A DNA stretch of 64,000 nucleotides from Amphibalanus amphitrite (lineage: Eukaryota; Arthropoda; Thecostraca; Balanomorpha; Balanidae). The stretch is taken from NCBI RefSeq assembly GCF_019059575.1, contig NW_024881587.1:713001-777000 (forward strand). The letters run 5' to 3'. Under the pieces are notes generated by a model. The model worked only from the letters and a program-made list of their open reading frames with translations. It was not told where the DNA came from and did not search any database. This document shows, piece by piece, positions 55,437 through 64,000 of the stretch; the first letter of the stretch is position 1; every line of letters starts with the position of its first letter. Made by a program: the position numbers and the translations under genes.

Positions 55437-56614
55437 CCCTCGCGGGCCCGGGGGGGGGCGTTTTTCGCCCCCCCTGGCGAATATTTGCGATAGCTCCCGA
55501 ACGCATAGGGATAGGAAAGCGAAACATTCAGTACCTTTTCTCCCATCAATTTGACATCTTCTGAAGTAAAAAATTTGGACCTAGCCCCCTTGATGACGTC
55601 ACAAGGTCCATTTTTCTAGACCCCTGCACGGCAAACTTCGGCGTCACAGACGCAAACTTCAAATAGCTGCTAAAAATAGAGTTTTAGAGATAAAGACAAA
55701 TTACGAGCACGGTTGTGTAGCGTTTGACCTAGAGAAAAATAGAAAAATAGTTTTGGTGACCTGAGGTCAAAGGTCAGGTCAACGACCCCGAAATGTGGTT
55801 TTAGTTTTTCGCAAATAACTTCGACAAAAATGGTCCTAGAGCTACGGCAGTGGTACCATCGCATTCGCCTTGTCAAGCCGCGTCGAATGATATATTTTTT
55901 GTTCGGAAAAGGTCAAATTTTATGTTGACCCCATGTGACCTCGAATGACCTCTGGTTGACCTTGACACATGAAAGGTCGTTTATGATGGATTTGTACCCG
56001 CTGATCACGAATCTGGCATTTATTTTCCTCTAAGCCTTCATTTAGAGCTTCCGGATGGCAAAATTGTCTTATTTATTATTACTAACTTGAATTAGTGAAA
56101 TAGCCTCTAGCAGGGATACTCTTCAGTGACCTTGACCTTTGAACAGCCTTGTATCGTAAGAGGAACCACAAATAGGGAACTGATAAGCCTCAAAACATTT
56201 CAAAACATCTTGAAAGTTAGCACGCAAGATGTGCGAAAAAGTGCCAAGTTTGAGGTCAATTTTGAGCGTGACCTTGACCTTGACCTTTGATTTTGAGCAT
56301 TTTTCGGAATCCTCAGATTCTCTTCTTTCGTTTGACACCCAATTTTGCCGGTTTGATGCCGCCTGCCGTCCTCTAGAAGGCTTACTTTGAGATCACTACA
56401 CATGTGCCGGTTTTTGCCATTGACCTTGACCTCTGACCTTGAAAATTGACCTGAGGTCAAAAATTTTAGGTGCTTTAGAATCGTCTCGTAAGGACCTGTC
56501 GTTTGGTATCGCTTTTGTTTCCGTAGCTCCCTTATTTACGGAGTTAGACAGGGGGGGCGAAAAACGCCCCCCCCGGGCTGCGGTGGTTGGGATTACCCCC
56601 CGGGCCCGGCCGGG
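55437..56614. mobile_element. TTAA element C, copy 2, flanked by ATAA
   Basis: Nearly identical to 29122-30306 but bounded on both sides by ATAA (55433-55436 and 56615-56618). The duplication of a variant 4-mer shows that the flanking bases belong to the target and not to the element. 1,178 bp, non-coding, with TGACCTTGACCT tracts as in copy 1. Confidence 0.88.
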
Positions 56615-58040
56615 ATAAGGTACCTATGTTAGAGCTGTTGTGCCTATTTGTTTATACACCAAACAACATCGGTGATAGCCAGATAACTATTTCATGGCGT
56701 GCAAAGAAAGACTGTTCAAGTTACCCAACGGTCGGGTTATTTGGATACACCGTCACTTGACGGAGAAGCAAGGCTTTACTTCACATTTTTCAAAAAAAAA
56801 AAAATATGTTCAACTTGAAACTTGATGCACTCTATGGCAATGACTCTTGTCAAGTTGTTGGAAAAGTCAAGGCTGTTCAAGTTGTTCTTAGGACAATAAA
56901 AATTTATTTCATTGGCTTCCACTCGCCAAACCCGCTTTCCCTATAGCTCAATCAAGGGATGAATCACTGGGTGGTTCTTTCGACCCCTCCTCACCCTCCT
57001 GCAATTGAAGTTAGCCGTTGGCAAAGACACTAATTCGTGCAGGGGTTCATTTTCACTTGTCCTTTTAATGTAATCGGTGACTTAACACGCGCAGTGGAAG
57101 GGGGGGCGGATTTCGCCCACCCCTCCTGTTTTTCGCCAATAACTCGCGCCGCAAGCATAATATCAATGTGAAATTTCGGCTACCTGTCCAGAATTGAATT
57201 GCGGATCTTCTCATGCAAGAGGTAAGAAAATCGGTTCCCAACTTTTCTAGTAATAGCGGTGTAAAGTCAAACATCCTGCCGCCGCGGCGGCGCGGCGGCG
57301 CGGCGGCCGGCGCTAGCCGTTACGCGCCGCCTGAATTGTAGACTGTGCCGGGGCGGGACGGTTCCGTCTTTACATCGCGCTCCTTACCGCTGATTACATT
57401 AGATTCGCGTCAAATTCGGTGAGAAGACTGAGAAATGTACAGGCAATCACATGGTCAAAGAATTTTGGAAGTCGGCCAGTAACAACTTAAGTTATGAGTG
57501 TGTAAACACAAAATTGTGATTGCCGCGTTTCCCGCGTCGGCCGATCCCGCTTCAGCCGGCGACATCTTACCCTTAGCAGGCTTCTAACTGCCATATTTAT
57601 TGTTGGATTATCTAGAAATTCACCATACATACTCACAAATGTCTGTTCTTTCGTATAGTGAAAGATTGAAGAAAATCGGCCGGTAACTTTTTGAGTTATC
57701 GGCATGTAAACGCAAAAAAGTTGCTAATATGGCAGATTTGACCACATTTGACCTCATTTGACCTTGAAGATATTGACCAAGGGTCATGAAATTCACACAC
57801 AACAGAGTTCCCCATGGCCCCCACCTACCCTCCAAATTTCGTCTTTCTAGCTCCAGTGGGAGCTGAGATCTTAGCAGGCGCGTAACCACTAGTCTGAAGT
57901 TACTGGGGACCACGTGGAGGGCCGCGAAGACCAAATATGATATTTCAGATGTGAGATGAGATAGGTAACGTGGGGTGGGTGGAAAATTGTTAAGAATAAA
58001 AATATATCTAGAAAATATATTAAATCCATCTATCGGTTAA

Positions 58041-58998
58041 CCCTCGCCGGCCGAGGGGGGGGGGGACGGGTGTCGCCCCCCCCATAGGTAGGTTTTTTTC
58101 GCGATAGCTCCAAACACGCTGGCGATAGAGAGCTGAAACTTGACATACTTGACCTTTGATTCAAGCCGGATCTTTTGACACCAACCGCATTTTTGGGTCA
58201 GGTCAGGTCACTGACCAGGTCAGGGAAATGAAACTTGCAGGATCTAGTATCCATTATGAGTCTCACAACTTGTATATCTCAGATTTTTCCTTAAGGTCAT
58301 ATCAGGTCAGGTCATTTTTGTGACCTCACCATTATAAGTCAATGGGAAAAAATGAAAACTGCTATTCTGGCGCCGGGAACGATCTCCAACTATCTCAAGC
58401 ACACAGAATCGTGATTTGATGCACGTCTTGCAAGGTAAGATGCGTCACCTTTGCAATGTTGACCTTGCGTGACGTCATTTATGACGTCATCAAGGTCATA
58501 TTAGTTTTTCGTCAATAACTCCCGATCAAATTGAGCTAGCGTGTCGAGAAAGCCACCAATGAACTCAGGAAGACCTGCCGTATCAAATGATATGCGACAT
58601 ATGACCTCTTTAGACCAACTTCGTGACCTGGGGGTGCTGACCTGACCTTGACCTGAGGTCAACACCCTAAGTTGACCTGGCCCGAACAAAATGTATATCG
58701 TTCGACGCGCCTGATCGAGGCGAACACGATGCTGCCAAAATCGCGGCTCTGCAGCCGTTTTTGCGAAGTTATTCACCAAAAACTGAACCGTACCTTTGGC
58801 ACTTGACCTGACCTCAGAGGTCACCGGTTGACCTAGGACCTTAAAATCGGATACCAATCTCTGCGTCTCGTAACAGCGCACACGCTCGTTTTTTCCGCGA
58901 CGCGCTAACTCCACCAGGGGCGAAACGGCGAGAGGGGTCGTACCCGCCCCCGCCCCTCGGCCGGCGCGTAGGTAGAAAACCAATAGGTCCGGCGAGGG
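58041..58998. mobile_element. TTAA element I (nested in J)
   Basis: Between TTAA 58037-58040 and 58999-59002. Left CCCTCGCCGGCCGAGGGG, right GTCCGGCGAGGG; 958 bp; very close to element H over most of its length. AGGTCAGGTCA and TGACCTGACCTTGACC clusters at 58197-58215, 58299-58315 and 58640-58660. Confidence 0.87.
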
Positions 58999-59165
58999 TT
59001 AAGTTCGGTTCCTTTGTATATCAGGTGTCTTAGAGGTAACTTGCTTTGTTGGCAAATACAAAGCCTAAATATGTATGAGCATAACAATGCATTGTCGAAA
59101 GACATTAACAAAATGTCTTCCGTTGCCTACATATCACTCTTCACGTCGATCTAGACTAGAGGCAT

Positions 59166-60351
59166 CAGGGTGTCCCCAAAAAATGTACCTCATTTGAAAT
59201 TAAGATATCTCAGTGTCTGAGCATACAATGATCCTAAATTTGGTACCAAATGAAAGCTCATTCCATAGCATTTTGTTTGATATAAACTGTTTTACTGTAC
59301 GTTACGTGACAGCCGAGTGATAACGAAAGAGCAAAACCCTTGCAATTTCGCACTTGAATTACTGCCACAAGGGTTTCTAAATTGTGTCTCATGTCAACTG
59401 AAGACATCTCAGAAAATACGCACGTGATGATAGCTATAATATATTTTATTAAAGCTAATTTAATGGCAATTAATGCTCCACATCTTTCATTTTGCACAAT
59501 GGGGCAACTGAGCAAGGAGGAAAGGATTCAAGTTGCAAAATGCTACCCCCAAACCGGCTCTGTGGTGCAAACACAGCGGGAACTAAAGGCCCACTTCAAA
59601 ACAAACAAACAAAAAAGCTCCTCCCACAAATGTGCAAAAAGTGTGTGAACACCATCAGCCTCCAATGGCTACAGCAGGACGGGGCTCCTCCACACACTTC
59701 CGAGATCAACGATGGTCTGGCTCAACGAGCGCATGGGTGATCGGATCATATCCCAGCGTGCCAACGTTAGCTGGCCGCCACACTCCCCAGATCTATCGCC
59801 CCTTGACTTTTATCTGTGGGGGTTCCTCAAGAGTGTGGTATACGCAAAGAATCCTCAAACTCTGGACCAGCTGAGGAACTCGACCTGGACATGCATCCGG
59901 AAAATCCCGCTTGAAACATGTGCCCGCGTAGCCCAAGAGTCCTAAAGACGCTCCGCCATGTGTGCCGAGCAAAAGGGAGGGCACTTCGAGCGTTAGCACG
60001 GCTGAACCTTTAACTGGGATGTGATGCGATGTGTGCTTGTTATGTTAGTAATGCATGAATGAAACCTAGTTTCAATATTTCTAATTGTTTTCTTCTGAGT
60101 TGCTGAAAATATCGGCAAAACAATTGAAAGCTTTTTCCCAGGAACACCCGTGGAAAAAGTTGAAGGGCGAAATTGCAAGGGTTTTGCTCTTCCGTTATTA
60201 CTCGGCTGTCACGTAACGTACAGTAAAACAGTTTACATCAAACAAAATGCTATGGAATGAGCTTTCATATGGCACCAAGTTTCGGATCATTGTATGCTCA
60301 GACACTGAGATATCTTCATTTCAAATGAGGTACATTTTTTGGGACACCCTG
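59166..60351 (+). mobile_element. Mariner-type transposon with long TIRs and deleted transposase
   Basis: Terminal inverted repeats of about 190 bp starting CAGGGTGTCCC and, at the right, ending GGGACACCCTG next to TA. The interior has a start-like HTH segment MGQLSKEERIQVAKCYPQTG at 59502, then after a deletion of roughly 130 codons WLQQDGAPPHTS near 59660 and, one frame over, SWPPHSPDLSPLDFYLWGFL near 59770. These are the second and third catalytic-acid regions of this transposase family common in arthropods. Frame change and deletion make it non-functional. Confidence 0.9.
59502..59945 (+). pseudogene. Remnant mariner-type transposase gene
   Basis: Three frames together represent the N-terminal HTH, the QQDGAPPHT block and the SPDLSPLDF block, followed by LKSVVYAKNPQTLDQLRN. 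The first catalytic Asp region is deleted and at least one frameshift (about 59710) separates the two blocks. The gene would have cut and pasted the element in the nucleus; this copy cannot. Confidence 0.88.
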
Positions 60352-60882
60352 TATCTGGCTATGCAAATTGAGGAGGTCGTCGATTTTACTGGGGACGGTC
60401 CCCAGTAACCCAAAAGTTACTGGGGACCGGTCCCCAGTGTCCCCAGTGGTGGTTACGCGCCTGGATCTTAGGGGGGGCGACATCCGCCCCCCCCCTTCCA
60501 CTGGGCGTAGTACTCGCAACCGTTCCACTGCGCGTGTTAAGCCAGCAGGCCAAATGGACAAAAATCCATACAAACCCAGGTGATGCCACGGGCCCACGGC
60601 CCTCATCCTTGTCAGCGTCCACTCCCTCGGCGGCGGCGGCGGCGGCCCGCCGTGCCGTGCGCCGCGGCATGTTACCTCTCGCCGCGCCAGGGGCCGCGGG
60701 GCGGGACGCTACCCCCCGCTGCGCCAGGCGACCCCCGGGCCTGGGCACCGCCGCGACGGGCGACGGACGACAACAGAGCAAACAAAGGATGGGGCCGCCA
60801 GTCAGCCGGCGTAGTGAATGGGTAAATCCTTACTCGATAATACAGCAGGGACTGCTCCACGAACACGGGCAGGCCGTACGCT

Positions 60883-61355
60883 AGTAGACATTCGATGGAA
60901 TAGGCGATTCGGGCGTAGGTCAGCCGGGCGTAGGTCACCCGGGCGTAGACATTCGATGGAGTAGGCGATTCGGGTGTAGGTCAGCCGGGCGTAGGTCACC
61001 CGGGCGTAGACATTCGATGGAGTAGGCGATTCGGGCGTAGGTCAGCCGGGCGTAGGTCACCCGGGCGTAGACATTCGATGGAGTAGGCGATTCGGGCGTA
61101 GGTCAGCCGGGCGTAGGTCACCCGGGCGTAGACATTCGATGGAGTAGGCGATTCGGGCGTAGGTTAGCCGGGCGTAGGTCAGCCGGGCGTAGACATTCGA
61201 TGGAGTAGGCTATTCGGGCGTAGGTCAGCCGGGCGTAGGTCACCCGGGCGTAGACATTCGATGGAGTAGGCGATTCGGGCGTAGGTCAGCCGGGCGTAGG
61301 TCACCCGGGCGTAGACATTCGATGGAATAGGCGATTCGGGCGTAGGTCACCCGGG
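60883..61355 (-). repeat. 61-bp satellite array, right copy (inverted)
   Basis: About eight units of the same 61-bp sequence as 46171-46661 in reverse orientation (ACATTCGATGGAGTAGGCG and GTAGGTCACCCGGGCGTAG). Outer flanks of both arrays also look alike: AAAAAAGGGCTCAGGCCCGG at the left and, inverted, CCCGGGCTGATCCCGAAAAA at the right. Confidence 0.93.
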
Positions 61356-61359
61356 CTGA

Positions 61360-63253
61360 TCCCGAAAAAAGAATTACGCGATTGCGATTGGGAGTGGTGA
61401 ATGTGTAAGGGCGATGATATGCCGATTCGTCGATTTTTATTTATACTATTATCCTTATTATATATTCTGATCATTTTGTTTATGTTGAGGAGTTTTTTCT
61501 GTTGATTTAACATAAAAAACGGTGTGTTTTACTGTCAATGCCAAGTGCCATGTTGATATTGAAATTGGGTTACAATTCAACATTCACCGGTTTTTCTATT
61601 TATAGTCACCGTGCAGCTACCGTGCAGCCATGCAGTACAACGCTCTGCCCAGTGATTTTCCGGACATGTCAACAAACAAGTTCAAATCATCGCTCAAACG
61701 TCGCTTTCAACATTGATTTAGGCTTATGCATATGGGTTGCATGTATGTCAGCTGTGTATATTCATGCATAGCCATGCGTTTTGGTGAGTTTTGTGTGATA
61801 TGTTGAGTGTGATGTCTTTTTGTTCCCTTCTCATATGACGCGGGAGCGTAATAGCCACAACTACCTGTGGATGCCCCCCAGATGTTAAATACAATATAAT
61901 ACAATACAATACAAATTCCACAGTTCGTGTTAGACAGACTATGCCGTACATACTGCCGAAATCGCCTGCACTATACTGAAATGTGTGCACTGCGGCCTAA
62001 ATTGGGCGTAAAAAAGGTTTTATACATTTACAGTAGCATGCTTAGGTACTTGCATTGTAGGTATGTGATCGAAATATTTGTAAGAGTGGGTGGGTACTTT
62101 GCTTTAAAATGATATTCCTTGTAAGTTAGAACGTTTAGTTACTTATGTCTCATCGCTTCTCCTTTGGTATATCAAGAGTAAGAAATATTTAACGGAACCG
62201 GGTCCGCGACATGTCTTTATGACGGTGTAAGTGGCACAATGCACACTCTGTTCTTTCCTGGTTATAGCCTGAGGTTAGCAGCGCTTTTTACACACTTATA
62301 CGATGAAGTGTCGGGTATAAGTGTCCCCCGAACTCCGATGCACAGAACTTGACAGGAAATAATAAACGTGTATGTAAGGAAGAGGAGGCTTGTTTACTTG
62401 ACATTCAAGGGTCCGACGTCTGCCATTTGTGGAATACATATGCATCCTTTCACAAAAGGGCAGAGGTCAAGCCGACATTTAGTGACGTCCGGGAAGCCTC
62501 CTCCCTCCGTTCACCAGTGCAGTGGATCAACGCCCACAGCGTCGCCGGCGCCATCCTGGCAGCGCTTTATCTCGCCATCAGTCGACTCGTTTGAGAGGTC
62601 GTTGCCAGTTTATACGACTGAGTCATTAATCGTGCCGACACAAACACGACAGAAATGGTAACGCCGTCAAATGTCACCCGAGTCTGGCGCCTGCCCTGTG
62701 CCCTTCCACCTTCTCTCCCCATCCCTCCCCGTGCGCAGGCGCGCGATACCCGTGTGTCGTCGGCAGTTTTCGTAGCACGTGCTCCGGTGCAAGCATCTGA
62801 GCCGTCTGAACTGGCCGGCTTTGTCGTGTCACCTGTGCAGGTCACTTCATGAGGACTTAGGGAAATAGGAATTAGGGAAATTAGATGGTCTCGTGACTGC
62901 ATAAGAGCTGCGCGAGATAAGTGGCTCAGTTGAACCTGCTGCCTTACATCTCCCATACGCAAACAATTTTGAAGACGCGTAAGACACAATGTCGGCCTTC
63001 TCAAATTGGGGATGTGTTTAGATCGCTGAGCTGACTTCAAGGCTCGAGCTCGAGTCGTTTCAGCGTCCATGGTTTTGTATCCTATTCGCCTGTGATTGAT
63101 GATTGTGTTCGGTTGACTGAGTCACATAAGTCCTACAAACGGGGTGCCGGTGAATGGAGCGCAAAACCAGCATTGCATGCCTGATAAAAAGACCCTGTAA
63201 TTTCCAGTGTCCCGAGGTGTCCTCTGTAACACACACTCACGCTGACGTTGCAG
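61360..63253. other. Intergenic or intronic sequence, no gene recognised
   Basis: Mixed composition with an ATACA simple repeat (61890-61912). Short frames only, none with recognised motifs. It may include promoter or intron sequence of the gene starting at 63254. Confidence 0.4.
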
Positions 63254-63428
63254 GATGCTGGACCGTCAGGCGAGTGTGAACAGCAGCCTGCCGCCGCCGT
63301 CGCCGTCGCCGTCGTCGTACGACGAGGCCAGGAAGCAGCGTCTGTCGGCCATGCTGGACACGCTGCCGCCCGAGCTGGAGAGGCGGCTGTCCGTCCACCA
63401 CGGCATCAAGCTGCACCGATATGACACG
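63254..63428 (+). CDS. Coding exon of an unrecognised gene
   Basis: A TTGCAG acceptor (63248-63253) is followed one base later by ATG, and 58 in-frame codons run to the donor ACG-GTCAGT at 63428. The peptide starts MLDRQASVNSSLPPP, has a Ser/Pro-rich stretch, then ARKQRLSAMLDTLPPELERR and GIKLHRYDT. The charged, helix-prone second half and GC3-rich codon use look like real coding sequence. I do not recognise the family; it could be the first coding exon or an internal one. The rest lies beyond the window, and 63429-64000 shows only intron-like sequence. Confidence 0.6.
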
Positions 63429-64000
63429 GTCAGTGGCCGGCGGCGCGGTCGCAGAACGCGAAGGGGTGCCATTGGCGTTATACCTGGGTAGAAACTGGGC
63501 CTGTGCCTGCCAGTTGGGGGAAATCTCGCAATGTCCGGGATACGGGATGCGAGTAGCAACTCAAGATGCGAGTAGCTAGTCAGTGGCACAAAAAAAGAAA
63601 CAGAGCTGCAGCCTTGCTTCTCTGGAACGTATTCCCATCGGCGATGAAAGGGGAAATAGAAACAAAATGACGCTGATTGCGTTCTTTTTTAAATTAAACG
63701 CGGTGTGTGAGATGTTCACTGGCTGTGCATAATGAATGCAGCATTAGTTATCTACGAGTATGCGAGGGTGCAACGTGCAATGTATTGTGCAATGTGTGTG
63801 CACCCTGCAGTTGCGCAGTATGGTTCCGGATACACCTATACCTTTATTTTAAGGTGTTTCGCAATTACCGGCGGGAATAATTTGCGACGGTCTAATACCG
63901 TAAAACTGTAGGTTGCTGGAAAATTGCAGGCAGGCCGCCGGCCGGAACAATGTGTCTTTTCTGTTGAGGTCTTATGGGGACGGTCAGAAAAAAGAGAAAG

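Larger units (their letters stand above)
57086..60536. mobile_element. TTAA element J, containing elements I and a mariner relic
   Basis: Between TTAA 57082-57085 and 60537-60540. Left end CACGCGCAGTGGAAGGGGGG, right end CCACTGCGCGTG preceded by a C run and a second CTTCCACTG copy. It is enlarged by insertion of element I (58041-58998) and a mariner-type relic (59166-60351). A very GC-rich GGCGGCGCGG palindromic patch lies at 57275-57315. No own transposase. Confidence 0.82.

Overview
The window is nuclear DNA from an animal, most likely an arthropod. Host exons are spliced and GC3-rich, and the repeats are of kinds common in arthropods: an APE/RT/RNase H LINE, mariner-type transposons, a Ty3/Gypsy pol, and many TTAA, hAT-like and foldback MITEs. 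A crustacean such as a barnacle is a guess from base composition and repeat content; no species can be named from sequence alone.

Host genes. (1) 3-1312, minus strand: the first four coding exons of a WDR91 homologue, leaving the window at its left edge. (2) 8636-37934, minus strand: a complete six-exon SLC39A13/ZIP13-like zinc or iron transporter. All splice phases agree, the six exons total 1,113 nt (370 codons plus stop), and two introns exceed 11 kb. (3) 63254-63428, plus strand: one probable coding exon of an unrecognised gene that continues past the right edge.

Mobile DNA fills most of the rest. 1.5-5.0 kb: a foldback element beside a 5'-truncated Gypsy pol with a putative 3' LTR. 5.3-6.5 kb: a TIR element carrying a nested TTAA MITE, whose sister copy lies at 16.6 kb. 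Intron 2 of the ZIP gene (11.9-26.2 kb) holds a full-length LINE (18118-23729) with a perfect 14-bp target-site duplication, two SINE-like copies, and a 92-bp minisatellite that copies the gene's own exon 2/intron 2 junction. Intron 1 (26.3-37.6 kb) holds a 4.1-kb hAT-like element with an 8-bp duplication, loaded with nested TTAA elements, then a palindrome-rich TIR element and a small MITE.

The dominant pattern is a family of about 1-kb non-coding elements. They start TTAA-CCC, carry an outer GC-rich inverted repeat, then a poly-G run on the left and a poly-C run on the right, and end GGG-TTAA. Their interiors are full of AGGTCA/TGACCT motifs. At least eight copies with both ends and several fragments occur at 13.3, 27.2, 28.0, 29.1, 39.3, 42.8, 47.1, 50.4, 52-53, 55.4, 57.1 and 58.0 kb. 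One copy sits inside a sibling whose relative at 14.1 kb preserves the unoccupied site, and another is flanked by ATAA on both sides, which supports a 4-bp target duplication. No transposase for this family is in the window.

46.2-61.4 kb is bracketed by two inverted arrays of the same 61-bp satellite. Other items are two mariner-type relics, 3-bp-TSD foldback MITEs, and a tRNA-derived SINE with a TTAGG-like tail. Long stretches without support for a gene are stated as such.
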